Shown here piece by piece: positions 18,957-29,322 of a stretch of 39,961 bases of DNA. A program made the position numbers and the translations under genes. The notes beneath the pieces were generated by a model. That model saw only the letters and a program-made list of their open reading frames with translations. It had not been told where the DNA came from and did not search any database. This DNA comes from Prochlorococcus sp. AG-409-B13 (lineage in GTDB: Bacteria > Cyanobacteriota > Cyanobacteriia > PCC-6307 > Cyanobiaceae), in the NCBI GenBank assembly GCA_003216035.1, contig QCJM01000011.1:1-39961 (forward strand), written 5' to 3'. Each line of letters begins with the position of its first letter. Positions within the stretch are counted from its first letter, which is position 1.

Positions 18957-20552
18957 ATGAAATGCGTAAGCTGCCGTGAAGAAATACTGACACTTAGAGA
19001 TGGCATAGATCTTCTATCAAAAATTTGGGTGCCCAAGGAGGGAGGCCCATGGCCTGCATTATTGATGAGACAGCCATATGGTCGAGAAATCGCCTCAACA
19101 GTGACTTATTTGCATCCTGCATGGTGGGCATCTCAAGGCTACATAGTGATCATCCAAGACGTTCGGGGGCAAGGAGGCTCAGGAGGCGAATTCTTAGGCT
19201 TCAAACAAGAATCAACTGATACCAGTCAGACACATGCATGGGTCAGAACTTTGCCTGAGTGCAACGGGAAATTAGGCACATATGGCTTTTCTTATCAAGG
19301 GCTTACGCAATTAATTGCCGAACCTGGCACCCCCCCTCCTGACTGCCTAGCCCCAGCCATGACAGGCCTTAATGAATGTGCCCACTGGAGTTGTGATGGA
19401 GGAGCATATTGGTGGCACTTAGGCATTTCCTGGGGCTTACAAATTGCTGCCCTTAAAGCCCGAAAGGCAAAAGACTACAAAGCTTGGGAAAAAATTCGAC
19501 GAAGTCTTGAAAACGGGAGCTATCTAAGGAAAGGACATCTTTTACTTAAAAGTTACGATCCAGAAGGGATGGCAATTCAATGGCTAGAGAACTCCAGCCA
19601 TGAAAATCACCCTGATTGGCTTATTCATAAACCCTTAAAAACTTGGCTAAGGACGCCAATGCTTCTTATCGGAGGTTGGTGGGATCCACACCTCAAAGGC
19701 ATCTTAGATATTTATAAACAATCTACCGAAGCTGGTGGCGAGCCAGAGCTTCATATTGGGCCAGCCAATCATTTGCAATGGTGGGAAAACTCCCAGCAAC
19801 TTCATCTAAATTTCTTCAATAGACATCTTAAATCAACTACAAAAACAAACAGTCAAAAATTGTCAAAGAAAATAATATGGAACCTCACAAAAAAGTGCTG
19901 GCAAACTCCAAGCAAATCAAGATCTTCTAATGGCAAAATAGAGTCAACATGGGGACTAAAAAGTAATGGGATGGCATGTATCGATTCTAAAGATGGAATC
20001 CTAGTGCCTGAAAGCAATGGGGAAGGTTTAATCCATCTTGTACACGATCCCTGGAGACCTGTTCCATCAATAGGAGGACACTTAAGTCCTCAGCCTGGTG
20101 AAGCAGAGAGAAATGAAATAGATCAACGCGCTGATGTTGCGACGTTCACAACTAAACCATTAGAACATTCGATCCAACTAGAAGGAATTCCATCTCTTGA
20201 AATTGTTGTTGAGGCTGATAGGAAAGGTTTCGATATCTGTGTTGCTCTTTCGGTAGTAGAAAAAAGCCAAAAGAAAGTAAAACAACTTTCTACAGGCTTT
20301 CTAAGAGTTCTAGGAGATCATTCCAAGCTTTGCATTCCTCGCAAAATCTTGCTCCAACCAATGCTTGCGGAATTAAGCCAGGGTGATTGTCTTCGGATTT
20401 CCATTGCTGGTTCAGCTTGGCCAGCTATAGGAATAAATCCTGGTGATGGTCACAAGGTTTGCGGGCCCACTGATGCTGAGTGCAATGTTGTGACACTGAA
20501 AATGCACCTTGTCAAGTCAAAGCTTCATTTCGATCCCCTTTTAAATGACTAA
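18957..20552 (+). CDS. CocE/NonD-family (peptidase S15-like) serine hydrolase
   Basis: A 531-residue cytoplasmic hydrolase. The first domain is the alpha/beta-hydrolase: MRQPYGR (38-43), the oxyanion segment QDVRGQGGSGGEF (67-79), the nucleophile in YGFSYQGLTQ (Ser112), Asp243 in GGWWDPHLKG and His272 in GPANHLQWW complete the triad. From about residue 350 a jelly-roll C-terminal domain follows (GDCLRISIAGSAWP near the end), as in cocaine esterase and X-Pro dipeptidyl peptidases. There is no signal peptide. The real substrate could be an acyl ester, an amide or a proline peptide. Confidence 0.9.
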   Translation: MKCVSCREEILTLRDGIDLLSKIWVPKEGGPWPALLMRQPYGREIASTVTYLHPAWWASQGYIVIIQDVRGQGGSGGEFLGFKQESTDTSQTHAWVRTLPECNGKLGTYGFSYQGLTQLIAEPGTPPPDCLAPAMTGLNECAHWSCDGGAYWWHLGISWGLQIAALKARKAKDYKAWEKIRRSLENGSYLRKGHLLLKSYDPEGMAIQWLENSSHENHPDWLIHKPLKTWLRTPMLLIGGWWDPHLKGILDIYKQSTEAGGEPELHIGPANHLQWWENSQQLHLNFFNRHLKSTTKTNSQKLSKKIIWNLTKKCWQTPSKSRSSNGKIESTWGLKSNGMACIDSKDGILVPESNGEGLIHLVHDPWRPVPSIGGHLSPQPGEAERNEIDQRADVATFTTKPLEHSIQLEGIPSLEIVVEADRKGFDICVALSVVEKSQKKVKQLSTGFLRVLGDHSKLCIPRKILLQPMLAELSQGDCLRISIAGSAWPAIGINPGDGHKVCGPTDAECNVVTLKMHLVKSKLHFDPLLND

Positions 20553-20606
20553 GGCTTACTAGATGTACTCGCATCAGATTAAGCTCTCCAACTACCTTGC
20601 ATTTGA

Positions 20607-22907
20607 GTGATGTCCACCAGTGTTGCCTTCGACTGGATGGCGGAAGAAGGACAAAGACTTGCTGAATGCAGGCACGACCATCCCTTTGCAGTTTTAGGTC
20701 CTCAACCGCATGAAAACAAGTGGATAATCCGCATATGGATGCCTGAAGCAGAGGAAGTAGTACTGCTAACTCAAGGCAATTCTTTTGCCATGGGAAATAT
20801 TCACCACCCTTGGATCTTCGAGGCCCTAGTAAATGAAGACCCTGGCAACGCTTATACCTTAAAAGTCAAAAGAGGCGGGATAGAACATGAACAAAACGAT
20901 CCGTGGGCCTTTAGAGATGAATGGATGGGGGAAGTAGATCGGCACCTATTTGCTGAAGGAAACCATCACCATATTTGGCGCAGAATGGGGGCCCATCTAA
21001 TTGATCGTAATCAAATTGAAGGAGTGATGTTTTGCCTATGGGCTCCCCATGCTCGAAGCGTTTCAGTTATTGGCGATCACAACTCCTGGGATGGGAGACA
21101 TCATCCAATGCAGCTACGGCAAGGTGGGCTCTGGGAATTATTTATTCCTGGCCTAACAGAAGGAGCCCTTTATAAATATGAAATCAGGACACAAAATGGG
21201 CATTGCTATCAAAAAGCGGACCCATATGGATTTCAGCATGAAGTTAGGCCAGCAACGAGTTCATTAGTAACCAAGCTTGACAGCTTTGAATGGAATGACC
21301 AAGCTTGGATATCTGAACGCGATGATAATAACTCTCTAAACAAACCTATCTCTGTCTATGAAATGCATTTAGGCAGCTGGATGCATGCCTCAGCAGATTC
21401 ACCATATATAGAAAAAAATGGAACACATAGAGCACCAGTTCCAGCTGCAGATATGAAACCAGGTGCAAGATTACTTACATATTCAGAGCTCACAGAAAAA
21501 CTTATTCCCTATGTAAAAGAAAGAGGTTTTACTCATATTGAATTGATGCCTATTTCAGAGCATCCATTTGATGGTTCATGGGGATATCAAGTAACTGGCT
21601 GGTATGCCCCAACGAGCAGATATGGAACACCTGATGAGTTTCGATCATTTATAAATCAATGCCATCAAGAAGGAATAGGTATCATCCTTGATTGGGTTCC
21701 AGGCCACTTCCCTAAAGATGGCCATGGACTTGCCTTTTTTGATGGAACTCACCTTTACGAACACTCAGATCCCCGAATTGGAGAACATAAAGAGTGGGGC
21801 ACACTTATTTTTAATTACAGTCGCAATGAAGTTCGCAATTTCTTAGTTGCAAACTTGGTGTATTGGTTCGAACAATTCCATATTGATGGAATCCGTGTAG
21901 ATGCAGTTGCTTCAATGCTATATAGGGACTATCTCCGTCCAGATGGAGAATGGATACCAAATGAGAATGGGGGAAGAGAAAATACTGAAGCTGTTCGTTT
22001 CCTCCAACAAGCTAATCATGTACTTTTTGAACATTTTCCAGGGGCATTATCTATAGCTGAAGAATCAACCACATGGCCAATGGTTACCCAACCAACTGAT
22101 ATTGGAGGACTGGGCTTCAATCTCAAGTGGAATATGGGTTGGATGCACGACATGCTTGATTATTTTGAGCTAGACCCTTGGTTTAGACAATTTCATCAAA
22201 ATAATATTACCTTCTCTATTTGGTATAACTACACTGAAAATTTTATGCTCGCACTGAGTCATGACGAAGTAGTTCATGGCAAGAGTCATCTACTTCACAA
22301 AATGCCAGGAGATGATTGGCAAAAATATGCAAATACCCGTGCACTTTTAGCTTATATGTGGACACATCCTGGGAAAAAAACAATTTTTATGGGAATGGAG
22401 TTTGGTCAACGTCAAGAATGGAATGTCTGGGGAGATCTTCAATGGGACCTTCTAAATTTCCAGCCTCACCAAGGCATTCAACATCTAGTAGATGACCTCA
22501 ACATTCTTTACAAGTCAGAGCCTGCTTTGTGGAGAGATGACTTTGATCAATTTGGTTTCCAATGGATCGACTGCACCGACAATCGACATTCAGTTATCAG
22601 TTTCATGAGACGTGAGAATTCTGGTGGTTCATGGCTTGTAATAGTTGCTAATTTCACCCCCGAGAATCACTCCAACTACAGGATAGGAGTTCCAAATCAA
22701 GGGTATTACGAAGAAATTCTCAATACTGATGGGGCTCGATATGGAGGAAGCAACAAGGGCAACATGGGCGGGAAATACTCGGATCAATGGAACATCCATG
22801 GTTACGAGCATTCACTTGATCTTTGCCTTCCACCATTGAGTGTCTTGGTATTTCGGCATGATCCAAAAAGCACTTCCAAGGACAGCAAAAAATTACAAAA
22901 CGTGTGA
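20607..22907 (+). CDS. glgB: 1,4-alpha-glucan branching enzyme
   Basis: Makes alpha-1,6 branches in glycogen, the carbon store of this organism. The 766 residues include an N-terminal carbohydrate-binding segment, a second CBM48 ([20 protein letters not shown]), the GH13 catalytic barrel and a C-terminal beta domain. The four GH13 regions are visible: [18 protein letters not shown] with nucleophile Asp432, [10 protein letters not shown] with acid/base Glu485, and [11 protein letters not shown]. All key residues are present. Neighbours are a hydrolase upstream and hemE 77 bases downstream. Confidence 0.97.
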   Translation: MMSTSVAFDWMAEEGQRLAECRHDHPFAVLGPQPHENKWIIRIWMPEAEEVVLLTQGNSFAMGNIHHPWIFEALVNEDPGNAYTLKVKRGGIEHEQNDPWAFRDEWMGEVDRHLFAEGNHHHIWRRMGAHLIDRNQIEGVMFCLWAPHARSVSVIGDHNSWDGRHHPMQLRQGGLWELFIPGLTEGALYKYEIRTQNGHCYQKADPYGFQHEVRPATSSLVTKLDSFEWNDQAWISERDDNNSLNKPISVYEMHLGSWMHASADSPYIEKNGTHRAPVPAADMKPGARLLTYSELTEKLIPYVKERGFTHIELMPISEHPFDGSWGYQVTGWYAPTSRYGTPDEFRSFINQCHQEGIGIILDWVPGHFPKDGHGLAFFDGTHLYEHSDPRIGEHKEWGTLIFNYSRNEVRNFLVANLVYWFEQFHIDGIRVDAVASMLYRDYLRPDGEWIPNENGGRENTEAVRFLQQANHVLFEHFPGALSIAEESTTWPMVTQPTDIGGLGFNLKWNMGWMHDMLDYFELDPWFRQFHQNNITFSIWYNYTENFMLALSHDEVVHGKSHLLHKMPGDDWQKYANTRALLAYMWTHPGKKTIFMGMEFGQRQEWNVWGDLQWDLLNFQPHQGIQHLVDDLNILYKSEPALWRDDFDQFGFQWIDCTDNRHSVISFMRRENSGGSWLVIVANFTPENHSNYRIGVPNQGYYEEILNTDGARYGGSNKGNMGGKYSDQWNIHGYEHSLDLCLPPLSVLVFRHDPKSTSKDSKKLQNV

Positions 22908-22984
22908 CGTAAGTCCTTTCTGCTTTTAGGTATCTACCTGACTAGGAACACCCTCAAGTAAGTTTCCGGCTTGACTATTACCTC

Positions 22985-24046
22985 ATGATGAGAGACTCCC
23001 TGCCCCTATTACTCCGAGCAGCGCGCGGTGAGTCTGTGGATCGTCCTCCCGTATGGATGATGCGTCAGGCAGGAAGGTACATGAAGGTATATAGGGATTT
23101 GAGAGATCGCCACCCCAGCTTTAGAGAGCGCTCAGAGAATCCTGATTTGTCTTATGAAATCTCCATGCAGCCTTTCGAGGCTTTTCAACCCGATGGAGTC
23201 ATCCTTTTCTCAGATATCCTCACTCCGCTTCCAGGGATGGGAATTGACTTCGACATAGTTGAAAGCAAAGGACCAGTCATACAAGATCCAATTAGGCAAC
23301 AGAGTCAAGTCAAAGCCCTTAAAGCTTTAGAACCAAAAGAGTCAATGCACTTTGTTGGCGAGGTACTCGGACGCCTCCGTCAAAGTGTCGGGAACCGAGC
23401 AGCTGTTCTCGGTTTCGTAGGTGCACCATGGACACTAGCTGCCTATGTAGTTGAAGGTAAAAGCAGCAAAAATTATGCTGTCATAAAAGCCATGGCTTTC
23501 CAAGAGCCAGAGCTTTTACATAGCCTTTTGAACCATTTTGCTGAATCAATTGCCGCCTATTTGAGATACCAGATTGATTCAGGAGCCCAAGTTGTTCAGA
23601 TGTTTGATTCTTGGGCAGGGCAACTAAGCCCAATCGATTTCGACATATTCGCAGCCCCTTATCAAAAAAAAGTTGTTGATCTAGTCAAATCCACCCATCC
23701 AGATACACCAATGATCCTTTACATCTCTGGAAGCGCTGGAGTATTAGAGAGGATGGGACAAACTGGCGTTGACATAGTTTCCTTGGACTGGACTGTTGAC
23801 ATGTCAGACGGTTGTTCACGCCTCCCCAACCATGTAGGAGTTCAAGGCAATGTTGACCCAGGACTCCTATTTGGAACTCCAGAAGCAATTCGCAATCGGA
23901 TTGTAGATACAGTTATCAAAGCCAAGGGAAGACGACACATCCTTAATCTTGGCCATGGAATTTTGCCTGGGACCCCTGAGGAAAATGCAAGAGTATTCTT
24001 TGAGGCTGGGAAAGACGTCCAAAATTTAATTAATGCCGCCACTTGA
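22985..24046 (+). CDS. hemE: Uroporphyrinogen decarboxylase
   Basis: Removes four carboxyl groups from uroporphyrinogen III to give coproporphyrinogen III, on the route to both haem and chlorophyll. The 353 residues match the family. The signature [14 protein letters not shown] lies near the N-terminus and carries the substrate-binding arginines. The conserved [32 protein letters not shown] and [18 protein letters not shown] blocks are also present. Either of two adjacent ATGs may be used. Its stop overlaps the start of the next gene by four bases (TTGA). Confidence 0.97.
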   Translation: MMRDSLPLLLRAARGESVDRPPVWMMRQAGRYMKVYRDLRDRHPSFRERSENPDLSYEISMQPFEAFQPDGVILFSDILTPLPGMGIDFDIVESKGPVIQDPIRQQSQVKALKALEPKESMHFVGEVLGRLRQSVGNRAAVLGFVGAPWTLAAYVVEGKSSKNYAVIKAMAFQEPELLHSLLNHFAESIAAYLRYQIDSGAQVVQMFDSWAGQLSPIDFDIFAAPYQKKVVDLVKSTHPDTPMILYISGSAGVLERMGQTGVDIVSLDWTVDMSDGCSRLPNHVGVQGNVDPGLLFGTPEAIRNRIVDTVIKAKGRRHILNLGHGILPGTPEENARVFFEAGKDVQNLINAAT

Positions 24047-25059
24047 GTAAGTCAAAAATCCTGATCACAGGTGCAAGTGGCTGTGTAGGCCAGTACACAG
24101 CCACTTGGTTATTAGAGAATTCAGATGCAGAATTATTTCTATGGTTGAGAGACCCTAGAAAACTGTCCTCAATCCCGAAAAATCATCCAAGAGTGCGCCT
24201 ACTTGTAGGCGATTTAAGACAGGCAAATATTTTCGCCAATGACCTTTCAGAAGTAACTAGGGTTATCCATACTGCTACAGCTTGGGGGGATCCCTACAGA
24301 GCAGAACAGGTAAATGTAATAGCCGTCAAGAAATTACTAAAATTATTGAATCCGGAACTAATAGAGCAAATAATCTATTTTTCAACTGCCAGCATTCTGA
24401 ACAAACATCTTCAACCATTACCAGAAGCATTTCTTTATGGAACGGAATACATTCAAACCAAAGCAAAATGCTTACAAGAACTAGAAAAACACCCATTTGC
24501 TGAAAGAATTATTGCTGTATTTCCTACACTCGTTTTTGGTGGGAGAGTCGATGGTAAAAGTAATTTCCCAACAAGCTATCTAACAGAAGGCCTCAAAGAA
24601 GCCAGTCAATGGATATGGCTAGCTCGCTGGCTGAAAGCTGACTCTAATTTTCACTTTATTCACGCAGCAGATATAGCTTTTATTTGTGGCAATCTGGCCA
24701 CCAATCCGCATACACAAAACAGTGAGCCTGGGCAAAGCGCGCTAAGGAAGCTTGTCATGGCTCAACCTTCCATCTCCCTTAATCAAGCAATAGATGAAAT
24801 TCGGAAATGGAAAGGACTTAAGAAAACTCCACAGATACCACTCTGGGGTTGGTTAATCGAGGCATTAATAAAAGTTCTTCCAATACAAATAAGTGACTGG
24901 GATCGTTTCAGCATCAGCCAACGTCACTTCGTACACGACCCAATAACCCCTCCTGAAAAGATGGGAGGAACCAGCCACGCAAGAACTCTTGAACAAATTC
25001 TTGCCAATTCTGGCCTGCCTAGGGGTATCAATTCTCTAAAACAAGGTAAAATCTATTAG
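24043..25059 (+). CDS. NAD-dependent epimerase/dehydratase (extended SDR)
   Basis: A 338-residue extended short-chain dehydrogenase/reductase. The N-terminal Rossmann motif [20 protein letters not shown] binds NAD(P). [15 protein letters not shown] and FSTASIL follow the family order. The usual active-site YxxxK is only loosely recognisable in [11 protein letters not shown]. The start is a TTG at 24043, whose last two bases begin the hemE stop TGA; the product then starts [10 protein letters not shown], and no better start is near. This tight coupling with hemE suggests co-regulation. The substrate, a sugar nucleotide or a pigment intermediate, is unknown. petE starts 15 bases after its stop. 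Confidence 0.83.
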   Translation: MSKSKILITGASGCVGQYTATWLLENSDAELFLWLRDPRKLSSIPKNHPRVRLLVGDLRQANIFANDLSEVTRVIHTATAWGDPYRAEQVNVIAVKKLLKLLNPELIEQIIYFSTASILNKHLQPLPEAFLYGTEYIQTKAKCLQELEKHPFAERIIAVFPTLVFGGRVDGKSNFPTSYLTEGLKEASQWIWLARWLKADSNFHFIHAADIAFICGNLATNPHTQNSEPGQSALRKLVMAQPSISLNQAIDEIRKWKGLKKTPQIPLWGWLIEALIKVLPIQISDWDRFSISQRHFVHDPITPPEKMGGTSHARTLEQILANSGLPRGINSLKQGKIY

Positions 25060-25074
25060 AAAGAAAATGTTCCC

Positions 25075-25434
25075 ATGGTTTCATTACTACGTTCTATTGC
25101 GGCAACTTGCTGCGCCTTCTTCCTGGTTTTAGCTATTGGGGTTTCCTCAGCTCAAGCTTCAACAGTTGAGGTCAAGCTAGGAACAGACGATGGCATGCTG
25201 GCTTTCTCTCCAAGCACACTAACCATTAGCGCCGGAGACACAGTCAAGTTTGTCAACAACAAATTAGCCCCACACAATGCTGTATTTGACGGACATGAAG
25301 AACTAAGCCACGCTGATCTTGCCTTTGCCCCTGGTGAGTCCTGGGAAAAGACATTTGCTTCAGCCGGAACATACGAGTTCTACTGTGAGCCACATCGTGG
25401 GGCTGGGATGGTCGGGAAGGTGGTTGTCAACTGA
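25075..25434 (+). CDS. petE: Plastocyanin
   Basis: Soluble blue copper protein in the thylakoid lumen that carries electrons from cytochrome b6f to photosystem I. The 119-residue precursor has a signal peptide ending in SSAQA before STVEVKLG, giving a mature protein of about 91 residues. Copper ligands His67 (APHNAVF), Cys104, His107 (FYCEPH) and Met112 (GAGMVGK) are all seen. It starts 15 bases after the epimerase gene. It is followed by the strong hairpin at 25471-25531, so it ends the transcript. The name is secure. Confidence 0.98.
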   Translation: MVSLLRSIAATCCAFFLVLAIGVSSAQASTVEVKLGTDDGMLAFSPSTLTISAGDTVKFVNNKLAPHNAVFDGHEELSHADLAFAPGESWEKTFASAGTYEFYCEPHRGAGMVGKVVVN

Positions 25435-25470
25435 GACAACCCTTCCTAAAGACTCTCAGGAATCGCTTCT

Positions 25471-25531
25471 AAATAAAAAAAAATACTTAAAAGAGTAAAT
25501 ACCCTTCTCTTTTAAGTATTTTTTTTTATTT
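25471..25531. terminator. Long perfect bidirectional terminator hairpin after petE
   Basis: A 25-base arm (25471-25495) is exactly complementary to 25507-25531, with an 11-base loop. The inner part is ACTTAAAAGAG/CTCTTTTAAGT and the outer part is an A-run facing a T-run of nine, so the transcript of either strand ends in a U-tract. It lies 37 bases after the petE stop. It would end petE transcription and shield the Nif11 gene downstream. Confidence 0.88.
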
Positions 25532-25575
25532 AAGCTTATTCAAGCGAGAATTATTAACTGCCTAATGGACATTAA

Positions 25576-25581
25576 TATAAT
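25576..25581 (+). promoter_or_regulatory. Putative -10 element before the Nif11 gene
   Basis: A perfect TATAAT lies 35 bases before the ATG at 25617 and just past the terminator. A weak -35-like TTATTA at 25551-25556 is 19 bases upstream. A second AT-rich TATAAA at 25601 is too close to the start codon. In AT-rich DNA such matches arise by chance, so this is a tentative call. Confidence 0.35.
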
Positions 25582-25616
25582 ATTTAAAGTCATAGCTTTC
25601 TATAAAATAATCCAAG

Positions 25617-25841
25617 ATGACCCGTCAAGCCTTTCTTGATTTCATTCACGCCGCTGAACATAGTTCATCTTTAAGAGAGGCAATTAGTTCATGCACAGAT
25701 AAACAAAAGCTATTAAATCTGGCTTCAAACTATGGCTTCTCAGTTAGCCTTCGGGACATAGAAGAAGATAGCACAGCTGAAAAGGCGCTTTGTTGGTTTG
25801 ATGCAAGCAAAATAGCTCCGATAAGAAGACAAGCCCGATAG
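25617..25841 (+). CDS. Nif11-domain small protein
   Basis: A 74-residue protein, most of it a Nif11-like domain (about 1-50): RQAFLDFIHAAEHSSSLREA gives the first helices, then CTDKQKLLNLASNYGFSVSL matches the typical xxVxLAxxxGFxFSxxDL turn. In other bacteria this domain serves as the leader of modified peptides (in some Prochlorococcus, prochlorosins) or occurs alone. Here no Gly-Gly cleavage site and no Ser/Thr/Cys-rich core follow; the tail is ALCWFDASKIAPIRRQAR. It is therefore probably not a peptide precursor. It stands alone between petE and clpB. Confidence 0.75.
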   Translation: MTRQAFLDFIHAAEHSSSLREAISSCTDKQKLLNLASNYGFSVSLRDIEEDSTAEKALCWFDASKIAPIRRQAR

Positions 25842-26085
25842 CAGAATCCTCAACATATCAATTAGAGGCCACTTTTTCAGGTAAATATTCCACCCAAAAA
25901 GCAAGTATCTAAGAAAAGGTGGCGAGGGCTAAGCCTTTAAAAGAATTGGGAAAGACAAGCCCAAAGAACTAGTTTTTATCCTTTTTAAAAGCCCATCAAG
26001 TGAATTCCGAACCTAAAAGATCGGTTACCCCACTTATCTTTAGTGAGAACTATTAATAAGATCTAACTCATAGCAAGGAGCAATC

Positions 26086-28677
26086 ATGCAGCCCAAGGCG
26101 GAGCAATTTACAGAAAAGGCTTGGGGCTCAATTGTTTCCGCACAGAAACTAGCTCAGGAGAAAAATCAACAACATATAGAAAGTGAGCATCTATTACTTT
26201 CTTTTCTTAAAGATAACGAACTAGCCCAAAATATACTAAAAAGAGCAAAAGGATCACTAAGTGATCTTCAGCAAAAAATTGAAGCCTATATAAAGAATCA
26301 ACCTACAATGAAATCACCTCCAGAATCTTTATATATAGGCAAAGGGCTAATTGAGGTTATTGGCCAGGCCGAGCAACTCAAGCAATTCTACAGAGATAGC
26401 TTTATTTCTGTCGAGCACCTTTTGCTCGCTCTGGCTGATGATAATCGCTGTTGTAGTAAGTTCCTAATTGAGGCGAACGTTGAAAAAGACAAATTGCGCT
26501 CAGCAATCAATATAATTAGAGGAAACCAAAAGGTGACTGATCAAAACCCTGAAGGAAAGTATGAAGCCTTAGAGAAATATGGACGTGACCTGACAGCTGC
26601 CGCCCGAGAAGGGAAACTAGACCCAGTCATTGGAAGAGACGATGAAATCAGAAGAACCATACAAATTCTTAGTAGGCGCACAAAAAACAACCCTGTACTC
26701 ATAGGAGAGCCAGGGGTAGGCAAAACAGCAATCGTCGAAGGATTAGCACAAAGGATAGTGAACGGAGATATCCCTACTGTTCTTGAGAAACGACAGCTGA
26801 TCACTCTAGATATGGGTGCACTTATTGCTGGTGCTAAATATCGCGGAGAATTTGAGGAGCGCCTAAAGGCTGTCCTTAAAGAAGTAACAACATCAGAGGG
26901 TCAAATCATTCTTTTCATTGATGAAATACATACCGTTGTTGGTGCGGGAGCCAATGGAGGTGCCATGGATGCAAGCAACCTCCTAAAACCTATGCTGGCC
27001 AGAGGAGAACTGAGATGTATTGGGGCCACAACGCTAAATGAGCACCGACAACACATTGAAAAAGACCCGGCATTAGAAAGAAGATTTCAGCAAATACTTA
27101 TTAATCAACCAACCGTAGAAGACACAATTTCTATCCTACGCGGCCTAAAAGAACGTTACGAAGTCCATCACGGAGTTCGTATTTCAGACAATGCACTTGT
27201 TGCAGCTGCTGCATTAAGCGATCGATACATCCCCGATCGTTTCCTACCAGATAAGGCCATAGACTTAGTGGATGAATCTGCTTCAAGGCTAAAAGTAGAG
27301 ATCACTTCTAAACCAGAAGAAATTGATGAGATAGATCGAAAGATATTGCAACTTGAAATGGAAAAACTTTCACTTAATCGTGAATCAGACTTAATAAGCA
27401 AAGAACGTCTAAATCGAATCAAAATTGAGCTTAAAGAATTATCAATTCATCAAGAGTCTCTTAACAAAAAATGGAAAGCTGAAAAAGGGTCAATAAATAA
27501 GCTTTCATCAATCAAAGAGGAAATTGAACGTGTTCAACTACAGATAGAACAAGCCAAGCGTAACTATGATCTCAATAAAGCAGCTGAGCTTGAGTATGGC
27601 ACCCTAGGGACTCTTCAAAAGAATCTTATCGAGCAAGAAAGGGTAATAGCCAAAGAGAGCACCTCGGAAGATAAATCTCTTCTTAGAGAAGAGGTTATGG
27701 AGAATGATATCGCCGAAGTGATCTCTAAGTGGACAAATATTCCACTTTCCAAGTTAGTTCAATCAGAAATGGAAAAGCTCTTGTCCTTAGAGACTGAGCT
27801 CCATAAACGAGTAATTGGGCAAAAGGAAGCTGTAAAAGCAGTTTCGAGTGCAATTCAGCGCTCAAGGGCAGGGATGAACGATCCAAATCGTCCCATAGCG
27901 AGCTTTCTATTTCTAGGACCTACTGGAGTCGGGAAAACAGAGCTATCTAAAGCATTAGCAGAACAATTGTTTGACAATGATAGTTCGATTATTCGAATTG
28001 ACATGTCTGAATATATGGAGAAGCACTCAGTCAGTCGTTTAATAGGGGCACCACCTGGATACATAGGTTATGAGTCAGGTGGTCAACTCACTGAGGCAAT
28101 TCGTCATCATCCTTATTCAGTTATTCTATTCGATGAACTAGAAAAAGCTCATACTGATATTTTCAATATATTACTACAAGTTCTTGACGAAGGTCGTATA
28201 ACTGATGGGCAAGGTCATACTATTAATTTTACAAATACAATTCTAATTCTGACCAGCAATATTGGAAGTCAATCAATCATAAATGCTTCAGGGAAAGAAA
28301 ACAGCCAAAAAGAAATTGAGAGTGTAGTTAACGAGTGCTTAAAACAAAACTTCAAGCCAGAATTTCTCAACAGATTAGACGAAACAATTATCTTTCATCG
28401 TCTTAGCAAAGAAGAGCTTCACCAGATAGTTTCATTACAAGTATCTAGGCTAAATGAAAGACTAAAGGCAAAAAATATGAGCCTTACTATTAGCAAGGCT
28501 GCTACAAATTGGCTTGTAGATTTAAGATATGATCAAAATTATGGTGCTAGGCCTTTAAAAAGAGCTATCCAGCAAGAGCTAGAAACACCGATTGCAAAAG
28601 CTATACTTTCTGGAAAATATTCTACAGGACAAATGGTCTCTGTAGACCTTAAAGATGAACTCCTTGTTTTCAATTAA
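26086..28677 (+). CDS. clpB: Protein-disaggregating chaperone ClpB
   Basis: AAA+ disaggregase that works with DnaK to recover heat-aggregated proteins. It has 863 residues, the usual length. Order: N-terminal repeat domain (1-145), AAA1 with Walker A GEPGVGKT (207-214) and Walker B ILFIDEIH, a coiled-coil middle domain rich in Glu/Lys (about 400-520), and AAA2 with GPTGVGKT (611-618) and LFDELEKAH. The Met-rich start [13 protein letters not shown] is typical of cyanobacterial ClpB. I see no ClpP-docking loop and no CIRCE-like inverted repeat in the 244 bases before it. An AAGGAG-like site (GCAAGGAGCAATC) precedes the ATG. Confidence 0.97.
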   Translation: MQPKAEQFTEKAWGSIVSAQKLAQEKNQQHIESEHLLLSFLKDNELAQNILKRAKGSLSDLQQKIEAYIKNQPTMKSPPESLYIGKGLIEVIGQAEQLKQFYRDSFISVEHLLLALADDNRCCSKFLIEANVEKDKLRSAINIIRGNQKVTDQNPEGKYEALEKYGRDLTAAAREGKLDPVIGRDDEIRRTIQILSRRTKNNPVLIGEPGVGKTAIVEGLAQRIVNGDIPTVLEKRQLITLDMGALIAGAKYRGEFEERLKAVLKEVTTSEGQIILFIDEIHTVVGAGANGGAMDASNLLKPMLARGELRCIGATTLNEHRQHIEKDPALERRFQQILINQPTVEDTISILRGLKERYEVHHGVRISDNALVAAAALSDRYIPDRFLPDKAIDLVDESASRLKVEITSKPEEIDEIDRKILQLEMEKLSLNRESDLISKERLNRIKIELKELSIHQESLNKKWKAEKGSINKLSSIKEEIERVQLQIEQAKRNYDLNKAAELEYGTLGTLQKNLIEQERVIAKESTSEDKSLLREEVMENDIAEVISKWTNIPLSKLVQSEMEKLLSLETELHKRVIGQKEAVKAVSSAIQRSRAGMNDPNRPIASFLFLGPTGVGKTELSKALAEQLFDNDSSIIRIDMSEYMEKHSVSRLIGAPPGYIGYESGGQLTEAIRHHPYSVILFDELEKAHTDIFNILLQVLDEGRITDGQGHTINFTNTILILTSNIGSQSIINASGKENSQKEIESVVNECLKQNFKPEFLNRLDETIIFHRLSKEELHQIVSLQVSRLNERLKAKNMSLTISKAATNWLVDLRYDQNYGARPLKRAIQQELETPIAKAILSGKYSTGQMVSVDLKDELLVFN

Positions 28678-28779
28678 AGGGTGATGCCCTAGTTACTACA
28701 CTGAGCTCAGTCTAAAAGATTTACTTGCTCCCTTATTCATATTTAGCCAATAGCAAGGAGCGGCTGCTCTTTACTACTA

Positions 28780-29259
28780 CTAGTGATGGCTCGTCTTAAA
28801 CCATTCAGGGATCAATTCAAAAGATGCAGAATTAAATTGATTCTCTCTAGCTTGTGTTTTCCAACAGCAAGTTCTGCCAGTATCTCTTTGAAATAAAATT
28901 GAATTAGCCCAACGCCAAACAAGTTCTGCACTTGATTCCATACCTACATTTTCCATAACCCGAAGATCCAAGGCCCCTTCAGAATTAAGCTGTTGCCATT
29001 GAGGCAACAGAGGGTCATCAAAATTCACTAAAAAAGTGTGATCAAACTGATTCCGCAATTTCTCCTGAAGCGGCATAAGGCTAGAAAAATCAACCACAAA
29101 ACCATATTCATCTAGCTTTTCAGCCGCAAACCAAAATTTAAAGCTACGGCTATAGCCATGAACGAATCGACAATGACCTGGATGCTGCCATTGTCTATGG
29201 CAGCAAGGATACCCCTCGAAAAGCTTGCTACAGGTATGGCTAAATGGTGGCATGTCCAT
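28780..29259 (-). CDS. 6-pyruvoyl-tetrahydropterin synthase/QueD-like protein with altered zinc motif
   Basis: A 159-residue protein of the PTPS/QueD tunnel-fold family, which acts on dihydroneopterin triphosphate. PCCHRQWQHPGHCRFVHGYS (18-37) aligns with the QueD block AAHRL...GHKCGRLHGHS: His21 and His34 fit zinc ligands and Cys30 the catalytic Cys, but the second His of HGH is Tyr36. VVDFSSLMPLQEKL and the FDHTFLV segment, with the catalytic Asp-His, are conserved, and SFELIP holds the late Glu. I recall HGYS forms in other bacterial members, so this may be a subfamily trait. The product (queuosine or pterin route) is not clear. It lies convergent with clpB and divergent from hisIE. Confidence 0.75.
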   Translation of the reverse strand: MDMPPFSHTCSKLFEGYPCCHRQWQHPGHCRFVHGYSRSFKFWFAAEKLDEYGFVVDFSSLMPLQEKLRNQFDHTFLVNFDDPLLPQWQQLNSEGALDLRVMENVGMESSAELVWRWANSILFQRDTGRTCCWKTQARENQFNSASFELIPEWFKTSHH

Positions 29260-29322
29260 CTAAAACACTTTTACCAAGAGTAAAAAGGATCAAATGCCTA
29301 GTAACAATTGTCTTAAGAACAA

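Noticed and set aside
25617-25841. Prochlorosin-like lanthipeptide precursor
   Set aside because: The Nif11 part is present but there is no Gly-Gly site or Cys/Ser/Thr-rich core, and no modification enzyme is near.
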